A stretch of DNA of 64,000 nt from Mastigocoleus testarum BC008 (GTDB lineage: Bacteria > Cyanobacteriota > Cyanobacteriia > Cyanobacteriales > Nostocaceae): contig NZ_LMTZ01000111.1 in assembly GCF_001456025.1 (NCBI RefSeq), forward strand, positions 17,242 to 81,241, read 5' to 3'. Shown piece by piece: positions 28,593 to 38,084 of this stretch (its first letter is position 1; every line of letters starts with the position of its first letter). The notes under the pieces are model-generated. The model saw nothing but the letters and a program-made list of their open reading frames with translations, ran no database searches and was not told where the DNA came from. The position numbers and the translations under genes were made by a program.

Positions 28593-30383
28593 ATGGACTG
28601 GACTACGGTACTGCGATCGCTACAGTCTGATTTCATCAAAAGATTAAAATCTGGTTGTCTGTTGCATTGTCAAAAAGAAGGCGAATATAGCGAACTAACA
28701 ATAATCTCTGGAGAGAGGTTAAGAATATTACGAGATTTTTGTTGGGAAATGGCGGAAAAGTACAAGCGCGCTGGTACTGTCCGTGATGTTTTTATCAGTA
28801 ATTTAAAGGGAAAGTTAGGTGAAGAAGTTGTCAAAGAACGTTTAGCGGATTTAATTACGGAAATTGATTATGCTAAGCGTTTTGGAGGGGATGGTAATGT
28901 TGATTTTACCTTGCTTTCTGACCCTACTATTGGCATTGAAGTAAAATCTCGCTCTGGTACTTTTGATAAGGTTAGATGGTCGCTGAGTGTAGAAGAAGTA
29001 AGAAAAAATGCTGTTGTAGTTTGCGTTCTAATTCAAGAACAGGTGAATGAGGCACAGTCAAAGTTTAACTTGATTTTGGCGGGTTTTCTCCCAACTAAGA
29101 TGATTAAGTTAAAAACGGGTAAAATTTCTTTTGGAATCGATCAATTATTCCATGGTAGTGGATTGCGGTGTTATCTGGAAGAGATCCAATCGGCGAGAAT
29201 TGAGACTGTATCGGAAACAAGAAGCCAAGAAGTTAAAAGTCAAGAACCTAGAAGTCAAGAACTTAGAAATCAAGAACCTAGAAATCAAGAACCTAGAAAT
29301 CAAGAACTTAGAAATCAAGAACTTAAAAATAAGGAGCTTGAACATCAAGAATTAAAATATCAAGAGCTTAGAAATAAAGCTATAAACCATCGGATTTACG
29401 GCGATCACATTGGTCAACGGAAATTAGTATCCAGTCATTCTGGTGGTTTATCGATTGAGTCTCGATTAAGGTCTGGGACGGAATTATATAGTTTTTATGT
29501 CAAGTTGGGCGATCGCTTTTTGGAAAAGACTGAGTACGAGCGAGCGATGGAAAATTATACTCAAGCTCTGCAAATCAAGCCCAATGAAACCGAAATTTAT
29601 TATAAACGTGGTTTTGCAAAGTATCAGTTGGGTAATTACCAAGGTGCAATTGAAGATTGTACTTGGGTAATTACAAATCATCCCAATTACGTTAAAGCTT
29701 ACAATTATTTGGGTGATGCTCGCTATCAATTAGGCGATTATGAAGGTGCGATCGCTGATTACAGTGAGGTAATTAGACTTAATCCTTTCGATGCTAATGC
29801 TTATATAAATCGAGCTGATGCTCGTTACAATTTAGGAGATAAGCAAGGTGCAATTGAAGATTATGTGCATGCGATCGATATTAATCCTGATCGCAATTAT
29901 AGTTACGAAAATTTAACTCAAGTTCCTAATAATCCGGAAAATCACCTGGAAATTTCCCAAGCAAAAGAAATAATTCAAGGAATTAATCCTGAAGATGTAG
30001 ATGCTTACAAAAATCGTGGGAACAATCGTTACGATCTAGGAGATTACAGGGGAGCGATTTTAGACTACACCCGCATTATTGAACTCGATCCCGACCCTGA
30101 AATTTATGTGAAACGTGGCGATGCGTATTACGATTTCGGGGACAAGAAAGCTGCAATCGCAGACTATACCGAAGCAATTCAAATTAATCCCGATAACGCT
30201 GCTACTTATAACAAACGCGGCGATATTTTTTATGAGTTAGAAGATAAGGAAGCTGCAATTACAGACTTTCAAAAAGCAGCAGAAATATACCAACAACAAG
30301 GAAAATTAACAGAACACAAACAAGCGCGGGAAAAAATTCTCGATTTAGAAATAGAAGAATCTTTAGATATTTTAAATTTTTAG
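28593..30383 (+). CDS. PD-(D/E)XK nuclease-like domain fused to TPR repeats
   Basis: A 596-residue protein. The N-terminal domain (about 1-205) shows a restriction-nuclease-like core: Asp104 in GNVDFTLL, then IGIEVKSR with Glu116 and Lys118, the D...ExK pattern of Mrr/Holliday-junction-type nucleases. Residues about 212-262 are a low-complexity hinge of (R/K)(N/S)QE(L/P/V) units. From about 290 onward there are roughly seven TPRs in two groups (AIEDCTWVITNHPNYVKAYN, AIADYTEAIQINPDNAATY). It may be a nuclease recruited by TPR contacts to a partner. The start ATG is supported by the coherent N-terminal domain. No partner gene is adjacent, and nuclease activity is not established. Confidence 0.8.
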   Translation: MDWTTVLRSLQSDFIKRLKSGCLLHCQKEGEYSELTIISGERLRILRDFCWEMAEKYKRAGTVRDVFISNLKGKLGEEVVKERLADLITEIDYAKRFGGDGNVDFTLLSDPTIGIEVKSRSGTFDKVRWSLSVEEVRKNAVVVCVLIQEQVNEAQSKFNLILAGFLPTKMIKLKTGKISFGIDQLFHGSGLRCYLEEIQSARIETVSETRSQEVKSQEPRSQELRNQEPRNQEPRNQELRNQELKNKELEHQELKYQELRNKAINHRIYGDHIGQRKLVSSHSGGLSIESRLRSGTELYSFYVKLGDRFLEKTEYERAMENYTQALQIKPNETEIYYKRGFAKYQLGNYQGAIEDCTWVITNHPNYVKAYNYLGDARYQLGDYEGAIADYSEVIRLNPFDANAYINRADARYNLGDKQGAIEDYVHAIDINPDRNYSYENLTQVPNNPENHLEISQAKEIIQGINPEDVDAYKNRGNNRYDLGDYRGAILDYTRIIELDPDPEIYVKRGDAYYDFGDKKAAIADYTEAIQINPDNAATYNKRGDIFYELEDKEAAITDFQKAAEIYQQQGKLTEHKQAREKILDLEIEESLDILNF

Positions 30384-30480
30384 GATTTGTTTGTAGTCGC
30401 GCTATATCCCTGTATACACGCGCTAAGGTATGCTACAGAGCAAAAATGGAGCTAAAGCCTTACTAATAACCAAAAGCAAA

Positions 30481-30499
30481 GACGTAGCAATGCTACGTC
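30481..30499. repeat. Palindrome GACGTAGC-AAT-GCTACGTC
   Basis: A perfect eight-base inverted repeat with a three-base loop, followed by TCTAC. It lies between the TPR-nuclease gene and the convergent PRC-barrel gene, so it could double as a terminator. Its half-site is the one seen at 27539-27578. Confidence 0.65.
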
Positions 30500-30574
30500 T
30501 CTACATAATCGGGAATTATTACTAACAAGCCTTAAACTTAATATTTATTGAGGCATATCAACGAATATCAACAA

Positions 30575-31597
30575 CTAATATCCACCTTCTTCTTCATATT
30601 CTGGTTGTTTTTCTTTAACTTTTTTCGGAATATTAATTGGTTTTGGCGGTTCGTCATCACCCCAAGCATCACTATTTACATCGTCATCGTAAGTAGCGTA
30701 CTCGCTAGCATAATCAGGAGTTCTGCTGGGTTTGGGTTTACGGGGAGGAGGTGTTTGTTGATACCTATCTTTGCCAGTGGCTTCGCTCCAGTTATCTTCC
30801 TCTTCTTCGTATTCTACTGTTTGTGCTTCGTAGGGTTCTGATTCGTAAGGTTCGGGTTCCAATGGTCGAGCTTGCATTTCCCTACGTCTGGGAACTTCTT
30901 CGTAATCGTCTTCATCCCAAACTTCTTCTGCTACAGGTTCAGGACGACGAATTTTTTGTCTGGGTGGTTCTAAAGGTACCCCAGAAGGAAGCTGATTGGA
31001 TGGTGCAACTGTTTTTGGCTGAGCGTTCCAAGCTTCGTCTTCTTTTTCCCAGGGAGCTTTACCGATCCCCATACGCTCTAACAAACCGACCGTGAGCTGA
31101 GTTAAACGTTCTTCTGCACTTTCGAATACGATCAGCCTATTGGGTCCTACACTGACAACTTCTTCCATTGGTAGCTCATAAGTGCTAAGAAGTTGTTCGG
31201 GAATTTGTGGTAATCCTAAGTTAGCAATGACAATAGTATGAATTTGACCTGTTTCGCCGTTGAATTTAAAACCCCTTACCCTACCGAGAACTTCACCTGT
31301 TTCTGTGATGACCTCCCAGTTAATTAGGTTGCTGTAAATGTCAACTTCGACATCTTCAATTACATCTTCATTTTCAACTAGGATAACGTCGCCGATCTGA
31401 TCGATACTACTTAAATACATATAGCGGGGGATGCTAGAAACGGAAATCAGGCTATCTCGCAAGCCGAGAGCCACAACTTCCCTGCGATCTATATCCACCC
31501 AAAGTTGATTAACAATTCCCAATCGCTTACCGTTATCACCAGTAATTACCTGGGTGTTTAAAATATCGGAGCGCCTAATAACTTTTTCAGAGGTCAT
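30575..31597 (-). CDS. PRC-barrel domain protein next to smc
   Basis: A 340-residue protein with two PRC-barrel-like units (about residues 8-80, with LNTQVITGDNGKRLGIVNQL; and about 88-165, with NWEVITETGEVLGRVRGFKF) and a long acidic, proline-rich disordered tail (EEVWDEDDYEEVPRRRE...). PRC barrels are small beta-barrels found in the photosynthetic reaction-centre H subunit and in RimM, and act as binding platforms. The gene starts 58 bases after smc on the same strand and probably shares its transcript, a neighbourhood I recall from other cyanobacteria. A role in chromosome organisation is a guess from adjacency. Confidence 0.8.
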   Translation of the reverse strand: MTSEKVIRRSDILNTQVITGDNGKRLGIVNQLWVDIDRREVVALGLRDSLISVSSIPRYMYLSSIDQIGDVILVENEDVIEDVEVDIYSNLINWEVITETGEVLGRVRGFKFNGETGQIHTIVIANLGLPQIPEQLLSTYELPMEEVVSVGPNRLIVFESAEERLTQLTVGLLERMGIGKAPWEKEDEAWNAQPKTVAPSNQLPSGVPLEPPRQKIRRPEPVAEEVWDEDDYEEVPRRREMQARPLEPEPYESEPYEAQTVEYEEEEDNWSEATGKDRYQQTPPPRKPKPSRTPDYASEYATYDDDVNSDAWGDDEPPKPINIPKKVKEKQPEYEEEGGY

Positions 31598-31655
31598 TAT
31601 ATACCGAGTCCCGATCTCGAATCCGGTTTATCTATACACTATTATTAACTAAAAC

Positions 31656-34600
31656 TCAAGCAGTTGTGCTGGAGGATTGTAACTTAATACCCAAAACTTG
31701 AGTATAAGCCCCCCGTGCTTGTGTCACGCCGATTGTGCGTTCGGCTGATTCTATCATCGGACGACGCAAACTCACAACTATAAATTGTGCTTGTTGCGCT
31801 TGTTGCTTAATCATTTTAGCTAATCGTTCAACATTTGCTCCATCTAGAAACATATCTACTTCATCAAAAGCATAAAACGGTGAGGGGCGATACCTTTGCA
31901 GGGCAAAAATAAAACTTAACGCTGTTAGTGATTTTTCTCCTCCGGACATGGAAGCAAGACGTTGGACTGGTTTACCTTTGGGATGGGCTACTAGGTTTAA
32001 TCCGCTACCAAATGGATCTTCGGGATTATCGAGTTGGAGGTAACCGTCACCGTCGGAAAGTTCGGCGAAGATTGATTGAAAATTTTCGTTCACCGCATCA
32101 AATGCTTCTTTAAAGGCGCGTTGACGTAATGTAGTAAAGTTTTCAATCCGCAAGAGTAGTTCTGTGCGTTCTCCTTCTAGTGTTTCCAGTTTTTCGGTTA
32201 ATTCTTGCAAGCGTTTTTGAGTGCGTTCGTATTCTTCTAATGCCAGCATATTTACTGGTTCCATTGCTTGCATCCGCCGGGAAAGTGATTTTAATTCTTT
32301 CTTCAAAGCTTCCAAGTCAACCTTATCGGGAACTTCTGGAAGGGGAGAAGGTAATTCAGCACTAACTACTTCTAATTGAGCTTTTACTTGTTCTAAAGTT
32401 TCTCGCCGGGAATGTTGAGATTCTTGAAGTTTTTGCAGTTCCCATTCTACTTGTTGTTGGCGTAACAACAGGGAGCGTACTTCTTGTTCGACACTATCGC
32501 GTTTTTGTTTTTCTTCTCCCAGGTTTTTTTCTAATTCGCTTAATATAGCTCTGGTTTGAGCGATCGCATTGGTCAATTCTGTGTCTTGAACTCGAAGTTT
32601 TTCTAAGTTTTCTTTTTTATTTACTTCTTCCCGTTCGTATTGTTTGAGACGTTGTTGTGCTTCTTGGGTTTTTTCTTGCAAACGTTGTTGTTGATTTTCT
32701 AAGTTTTTTAAGGTTTCTTCTACTTTTCGTAAGTTTGTTTCTTTTTGTTGTAGTTCTTGCTCTTTACTTTTGATTGTAGCTTGGATTTGTTGCCATTCGT
32801 TGGGGGTTTGGGAAGATTCTAACTCAGCTAAGGCTTGGCGCAGCTGTTGTAATTCTTCCTCTTGGCTGGGTAATTCCCGATCTAATATTTCCAGACGAGA
32901 TTGGGCTGTTGATAAGCGTTCAGTATTTTGAGTAAGTTGCGATCGCGCTTCTTCTAAACGGGATGCTAAATTTTTAACTTCTTTTTGTAACTGTTCTAAA
33001 CGTAGTTTTTGTTCTCTTTTTCCTTGACGTGCTTCTGTTAATTCTAGGGAAAGTTCCTTGGTTCTTTGGGAAAGAGTTGCGATCGCTTCGGTACAACGTC
33101 CCAAAACCCGTTCAATTTCTTCTAGTCGATCTCGTAGAGACGTTGCATGCAACGTCTCTACATTGTCGGTTCCATCTGCAGTTCCAAACTTTAAGGTAGA
33201 ACGTTGACTGACACTACCACCGGTCATTGCTCCACTGGTTTCTAGTAGTTCGCCGCTGAGAGTAACTATGCGAAATTGTCCTAAGTAATTACGTGCTTGA
33301 TTTAAAGTAGAAAATACTACAGTGTTACCAAAAACATAAGCAAACACATCATCGTAACGGCGATCGCATTCGATTAAATTTACTGCATAATCAATAAAAC
33401 CATTGGCATAATTCAGTTTATCTGACTGGGAAATTCGCGGCGCTCTAATTTTATTTAATGGTAAAAAGGTCGCTCGACCAGCCCGTTTTTGTTTTAATAA
33501 TTCAATTCCTGTAGAAGCAACAATATCATCTTCCACCACAATATGTCCCAACCTCGCCCCTGCACAAATTTCTAGGGCTAGCTGATACTGGGGATCGACC
33601 CTTCCTAATTGGGCTACTAAGCCACAAACACCACTCAATCCCGACTTAAGAATTAGTTTACTCGCATGGGTTCCCTGGGCTTCCTGCTGTGCTTGAGCTT
33701 GGGCTTCTAATTTATCCAATTGGCGTTGCTTTTCCCGTTGTTCCTGTAACAGACGTTTTTGGGTTTGCTGTTGAATATCTAACTCTTGTTCCGTCGCTGC
33801 CAAGTTTTGTGCTAAATCTTGGATCGGTTCATTAGAAGTATTAAATTCTGTTTCTAGTTGAACAAGCTGTTCTTGTTTCTCTGTTAATTGTGGTTCGAGA
33901 GTTGCAACTAATTGAGTTTGTTCTTGAATTTGTTGCTGTAGTTGGTTGTTACGTTCCCTTAATTGTGCTTGTTCGGTACGTTGGGGTTCTAAACTTTGCA
34001 ACAAAGTCTCAATTTGACGATTGTAGTTAGTTTGTTGTTGCACCCATGCTTCCGAAGCTGAAGCAATTTCCGTTGCAGCTTCCCGAGAATCTTCTAATTC
34101 CTGTCGCGCTGTATCCCTTTGCTCATGTAGAGACGTCGCGTGCAACGTCTCCACCTGGTATTGTTGGGCTAATTCTTCTAAGGTATGTTGTTGTTCTTGA
34201 ATGTCCTGCTGGGTACGTTTAATACGGTTTGCAGTGTTTTCAATGGCAGATTGTAACTCCGTTTGCTGACGTTGAACCTGTTTGCGTTCGGCTTCCTGAT
34301 TTGCCAAAGTAGACTGTGCATTTAAAAGCTGTTCGCCTCCCAATGCATTTAAATGTGCGGTTAACTGTTCTAATTCCTTATTTTTGTCATCAATCTCGGT
34401 ATTTACCCTCTCAAGTTGCTGGGTAAGTTCCGTATTACTCTTATCACCCTCTTGAATTTTAGTGATTAAATTTTCCTGTTGTGCTTGCAGCGATCGCCAG
34501 GATAAAACCCCTTCCCACTTTTGCTTTTCGAGAAATTCCGCTCGCAGTTTTTGATATTTTTCAGCTTTGGCTTTATCTTGAGCTAAACGTTCGCACTGTG

Positions 34601-35378
34601 CCGTTAATTCAGTTTCAATAATTCTACAACTATCTTCTTTTTCCTTAACTTCCTCTAAAGTATCCTTCGCCTTATTAATTTTGCGATCAAACGTCGCTAC
34701 ACCAGCTAATTCATCAATAATTTCTCGCCGCTCTCGGGCTTTCATGGAAATAATACTGGTGACATCCCCCTGAAGTACAACATTATATCCTTCAGGATAA
34801 ATTCGCAGTCGATCCAACTCCTCATGTAACTCGGTAAGATTTGAGGAAATACCATTAATCAAATAACTTGAAGAATAAGTACCTTGAGGTGTTACCCTTA
34901 GTCTCCGGGTGACACTCCACTCCCCACCGGATATTGCACGGATTTTTTCCTTGCGATGTTTTTCTTCTTCGGTTTGTTCTTGCTTTTTTTTGAGTTCTAA
35001 TAACTCTTCTGGATCTAACTCAGCTTCATTTTCTTCCTCTGAGGGGTCTTCTTCAACTACAACCTGAGATTCAATTGGTGCGTCATCATCTTCATCTTGA
35101 GTGTAGTCAGAAAGATCTAACGTTACCGTAACGTTAGTTTCGATTGTAGAACGGTTTCCTTTTTTAATTTGGTTGGTGTTTACTAGATCTGGAAGCCTGT
35201 CTGCTCGCATCCCCTTGGAACTAGCAAGTCCCAAACAAAATAGCAACGCATCCAGAATATTTGATTTACCAGAACCGTTAGGTCCAGAAATCACAGTAAA
35301 TCCCCCCAACAATGGCACTTGAGTGCTGCCACCGAAGGATTTAAAATTGGTAAGTTCCACGCGCTTCACGTGAACCAT
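31656..35378 (-). CDS. smc: Chromosome segregation protein SMC
   Basis: A 1,240-residue SMC ATPase: N-terminal Walker A GPNGSGKSNILDALLF (about 33-48), long coiled coil, hinge (about 570-700, GVCGLVAQLGRVDPQY), returning coiled coil and C-terminal head with the ABC signature SMSGGEKSLTAL and Walker B FYAFDEVDMFLD. It forms the ATP-driven ring that compacts and segregates the chromosome with ScpA/ScpB. The protein is about 40-60 residues longer than typical SMCs. Part of this is two copies of peptide VETLHATSL (about residues 409-417 and 740-748) encoded by dispersed palindromes inserted in frame. An acidic stretch (DPSEEENEAELDPEELLEL, about 110-130) is also inserted in the N-terminal head. 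Confidence 0.96.
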   Translation of the reverse strand: MVHVKRVELTNFKSFGGSTQVPLLGGFTVISGPNGSGKSNILDALLFCLGLASSKGMRADRLPDLVNTNQIKKGNRSTIETNVTVTLDLSDYTQDEDDDAPIESQVVVEEDPSEEENEAELDPEELLELKKKQEQTEEEKHRKEKIRAISGGEWSVTRRLRVTPQGTYSSSYLINGISSNLTELHEELDRLRIYPEGYNVVLQGDVTSIISMKARERREIIDELAGVATFDRKINKAKDTLEEVKEKEDSCRIIETELTAQCERLAQDKAKAEKYQKLRAEFLEKQKWEGVLSWRSLQAQQENLITKIQEGDKSNTELTQQLERVNTEIDDKNKELEQLTAHLNALGGEQLLNAQSTLANQEAERKQVQRQQTELQSAIENTANRIKRTQQDIQEQQHTLEELAQQYQVETLHATSLHEQRDTARQELEDSREAATEIASASEAWVQQQTNYNRQIETLLQSLEPQRTEQAQLRERNNQLQQQIQEQTQLVATLEPQLTEKQEQLVQLETEFNTSNEPIQDLAQNLAATEQELDIQQQTQKRLLQEQREKQRQLDKLEAQAQAQQEAQGTHASKLILKSGLSGVCGLVAQLGRVDPQYQLALEICAGARLGHIVVEDDIVASTGIELLKQKRAGRATFLPLNKIRAPRISQSDKLNYANGFIDYAVNLIECDRRYDDVFAYVFGNTVVFSTLNQARNYLGQFRIVTLSGELLETSGAMTGGSVSQRSTLKFGTADGTDNVETLHATSLRDRLEEIERVLGRCTEAIATLSQRTKELSLELTEARQGKREQKLRLEQLQKEVKNLASRLEEARSQLTQNTERLSTAQSRLEILDRELPSQEEELQQLRQALAELESSQTPNEWQQIQATIKSKEQELQQKETNLRKVEETLKNLENQQQRLQEKTQEAQQRLKQYEREEVNKKENLEKLRVQDTELTNAIAQTRAILSELEKNLGEEKQKRDSVEQEVRSLLLRQQQVEWELQKLQESQHSRRETLEQVKAQLEVVSAELPSPLPEVPDKVDLEALKKELKSLSRRMQAMEPVNMLALEEYERTQKRLQELTEKLETLEGERTELLLRIENFTTLRQRAFKEAFDAVNENFQSIFAELSDGDGYLQLDNPEDPFGSGLNLVAHPKGKPVQRLASMSGGEKSLTALSFIFALQRYRPSPFYAFDEVDMFLDGANVERLAKMIKQQAQQAQFIVVSLRRPMIESAERTIGVTQARGAYTQVLGIKLQSSSTTA
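33134..33161. repeat. Dispersed 28-bp palindrome inside smc (after the hinge)
   Basis: Identical base for base to the intergenic palindrome at 12955-12982. It is read in the smc frame as NVETLHATSLRD, immediately after the hinge, at the start of the returning coiled coil. The frame is preserved on both sides. Confidence 0.9.
34127..34154. repeat. Dispersed 28-bp palindrome inside smc (first coiled coil), diverged copy
   Basis: A variant of the palindrome (GTAGAGACGTCGCG half-site, differing from 12955-12982 at three positions), read in the same frame as the other smc copy, giving QVETLHATSLHE. The substitutions break perfect symmetry but keep the peptide, suggesting the copy is older and the protein sequence is now under selection. 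Confidence 0.85.
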
Positions 35379-35880
35379 AGGCGCTGGTCAATAGGGGTAC
35401 TGAAGTAAATAGTGTACCAATTAAAGTCGAATTGTTAATAGTTAAAGTTGCACAAAGAGGAAAATTGGGAAAGTAATGGGTAATTGGTAATTGGTAATGG
35501 GTAATTGGTAATGGGTAATTGGTAATTGGTAATTGGTAATGAGTTAAAAGGGTTTAGATTGAGGGTTGGTGAGTTTTAAATTACAAGTATCCGCCTTGGA
35601 TTAAAATCCCAGGCTCATAGCAAAAGTCTGATAAATCAGACTGGGTAAGGTTTGTAGTGCGTTTGAACGTACTATGACTAACGCCACGCAATAACTATAG
35701 CTGCGCTACCTGCGGATCCGTTACGCTGCGCTAGGCGCTAAGAGCTATTAGGCTGGATTTATTTCCAGGTGGGAGTTTGGACAAAACGAGGCTTCGGTTA
35801 AATCTGGAATGTAACGAGCATCATTTGAAGTTTTAGGAGAGTGTTAGTACTCTGATAATTGGGATTTTCTCCAACACAAC
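35379..35880. other. Intergenic region with STRR and palindromes
   Basis: About 500 bases between the divergent smc and NACHT genes. An STRR of GGTAATT/GGTAATG heptamers fills about 35475-35541. Around 35690-35745 lies GC-rich dyad sequence (GCTGCGCTACCTGCGG...TTACGCTGCGCTAGGCGC) of the REP type. The last 75 bases are the duplicated upstream region described separately. Confidence 0.6.
35806..35880 (+). promoter_or_regulatory. Upstream region shared by the two NACHT genes
   Basis: The sequence before the first NACHT gene (TCTGGAATGTAACGAG..., TTTGAAGTTTTAGGAGAG, ACTCTGATAATT, TTTTCTCCAACACA, then ATG) is repeated with few changes before the second gene at about 38008-38084. The 5' regions were therefore duplicated with the genes, or kept alike by selection, and probably contain the promoter and leader. 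I see no convincing ribosome-binding site directly before the ATGs. Confidence 0.55.
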
Positions 35881-37983
35881 ATGCTGACTAATCCTTTTGT
35901 GACACTGGTGTTGACTGTGTTATTAGCTGCTTTGGGCGGCTATTTAATTAATCAATTACCCCAAATTCCAGATTTTCGAGGTAATAAAGTTTTAACTTTA
36001 TGGCTCACATTTGAAGTTACAATTTTAAGTTTAATTGTTACTGACTGGAAAGATTTTTTCAGTAAAAGTACTTTATCATTTCAAGTCGCTGCTAAAACTG
36101 TTGGTGTCATAGTTTCACTGTTATTTTTTTGGCATGTATCTCAACTGGGATGGAGAATTTACCAGGCAAGGAAACAAGGTAAGCTCACTAATCAAAATAG
36201 TACATCAAATAGTACAAAAATATTAAAAGCCCCGGAAGATTGGCGGCGAGAATTGTTAAAAACAATGAAGCATTATGTGGAAACTAGGTTAAATGACTCA
36301 CTCCACAATCAAGAAATTATTCGGGTGGGAAGGGAGGAACAACCAGAAGCAATAGGAAGACAACCTTTAACAACAAATAGCAGCAGTAATACATCTGATT
36401 CACGATGGTTACAAGCAAGGCGATTTTTACAAGTTTTTAATGGTGGAAGAAGTGAGTTAGATGCAGGTAAACCAATTATCGAAGCTTTTGATAAGTCAGA
36501 TATTGCAGGTCGGTTACTGATTTTAGGTGAACCTGGTGCTGGTAAAACTACTTTATTACTGGAATTAGCCAGAGACTTACTTAAACGCGCTCAACAAAAT
36601 CCAGATTATCCAATTCCAGTATTATTTGAACTTACCAACTGGAGGGATGACAAACAAGGAATCGGGCAATGGTTGATTGCTGATTTGAAATTTCGCTACA
36701 ACGTCTCAGCAGAAATCAGTAGTCAGTGGTTATCTGAAAATAAATTATTACCTTTGCTGGATGGTTTGGATGAGTTGGGTTTAACCAGACAAAAGCAATG
36801 TATTGATAAGATTAATTATTTTTTGCAAAGTCAATCCAGTTTATTACCTCTAGTTATTTGCTGTCGTAGAGAAGAATATGAGCAAGGTGGGGCGATTTTA
36901 AATAATTTGCAGGGTGCAGTTTATTTACAAGCTTTAAATAAAAAACAAATTAAAAAATATTTGCGACGGGTGGGTTTTCCTAAATTGTGGAAAAACATTC
37001 AAAACGATTCAGATGGTTTAGGTCAATTAGCGAAAATACCTTTATTTTTAAGTTTAATTCCTATTGCTTATCCAGATGGTTTAAATAATACAGTTAACTA
37101 TTTTAATTCTGAAGATGAACGAAAAAAATATCAAAAAAATGTCCGCGAAAATTTGTTTGATGCTTATATAAAAAGAAAGCTAGAAGCACACCACGATGAG
37201 AAGGGATATAAAATTGAGGATACCAAGCAATGGTTAATATGGTTAGCACAGAAAATGGAGGAGCATAATCTCAAGGAATTTTATATCGAGAAAATGCAGC
37301 CGAGTTATTTAAGTAATGAAGTTAGAAAAATACAATATTCGCTGATTAATGGGCTGGTTTTTGGACTGATTTTTGGGCTGATTAATGGGCTGGATTTTGG
37401 ACTGACTTTTGGGCTAATTACTCTATTTGAAAGAGAAATTAATGTTACTGAAACTTTAAAATTAAAACCTAATTTTAAAGTTGGACTGATTTTTGGACTG
37501 ATTTTTGGGCTGATTAATGGGCTGATTAATGGGCTGGATTTTGGACTGACTTTTGGACTGATTAATGGGCTGATTTTTGGACTGATTTATGGATTTAAAG
37601 GGAAATATTTAAACTATAGAAAATACCTCAATCAAGGGATTAAAGAATCTGCAAAAAATACTGTAAAATTTACTTTTATAGTTTCACCTATTTTAATTTC
37701 ATTTTTGTCAATTATAAGACTGATGGAAGGTGATAAATTAAGTTTAGAAACTGTTTTCACTCCAGGGTTTTTATTAGCACTTGCTATCGGCATATTTTTT
37801 GCCGGACTTCCTGTAATTAAACACTTTTCTCTTCGCCTCATCCTCTGGAAAAATCGCTCAATACCTTGGAATTACGCACACTTTCTCACCTACGCTAGCG
37901 ATCGCAAATTAATCAACAAAGTCGGTGGACGCTTTACATTTATTCATGCTTTGCTCCAAGAACATTTTGCTCAGATGGAGTAG
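35881..37983 (+). CDS. Membrane NACHT ATPase, first of a tandem pair
   Basis: A 700-residue protein with two or three N-terminal membrane helices (about 5-25, 40-55, 75-95) and a NACHT ATPase domain, with Walker A GEPGAGKTTLLLEL near 215 and Walker B LLPLLDGLDELG near 295, then LVICCRREEY. A C-terminal membrane region contains an unusual run of GLIFGLINGL(D/I)FGLTFGL repeats (about 485-580). The last 45 residues (RSIPWNYAHFLTYASDRKLI...FIHALLQEHFAQ) are strongly conserved with the paralogues at 38085 and 50226. NACHT ATPases are signalling switches; membrane-bound versions could act as membrane-damaging effectors, but no function is established for this type. Tandem duplication with the next gene is clear. 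Confidence 0.85.
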   Translation: MLTNPFVTLVLTVLLAALGGYLINQLPQIPDFRGNKVLTLWLTFEVTILSLIVTDWKDFFSKSTLSFQVAAKTVGVIVSLLFFWHVSQLGWRIYQARKQGKLTNQNSTSNSTKILKAPEDWRRELLKTMKHYVETRLNDSLHNQEIIRVGREEQPEAIGRQPLTTNSSSNTSDSRWLQARRFLQVFNGGRSELDAGKPIIEAFDKSDIAGRLLILGEPGAGKTTLLLELARDLLKRAQQNPDYPIPVLFELTNWRDDKQGIGQWLIADLKFRYNVSAEISSQWLSENKLLPLLDGLDELGLTRQKQCIDKINYFLQSQSSLLPLVICCRREEYEQGGAILNNLQGAVYLQALNKKQIKKYLRRVGFPKLWKNIQNDSDGLGQLAKIPLFLSLIPIAYPDGLNNTVNYFNSEDERKKYQKNVRENLFDAYIKRKLEAHHDEKGYKIEDTKQWLIWLAQKMEEHNLKEFYIEKMQPSYLSNEVRKIQYSLINGLVFGLIFGLINGLDFGLTFGLITLFEREINVTETLKLKPNFKVGLIFGLIFGLINGLINGLDFGLTFGLINGLIFGLIYGFKGKYLNYRKYLNQGIKESAKNTVKFTFIVSPILISFLSIIRLMEGDKLSLETVFTPGFLLALAIGIFFAGLPVIKHFSLRLILWKNRSIPWNYAHFLTYASDRKLINKVGGRFTFIHALLQEHFAQME

Positions 37984-38084
37984 AAAAATAGGATTTGGTA
38001 AGGTCTGGAATTTACTGAGTATGATTTGAAGTTGTAGGGGAGCAATCATACTCTGATAAGGATTGGAATTTTCTCCAACACATC

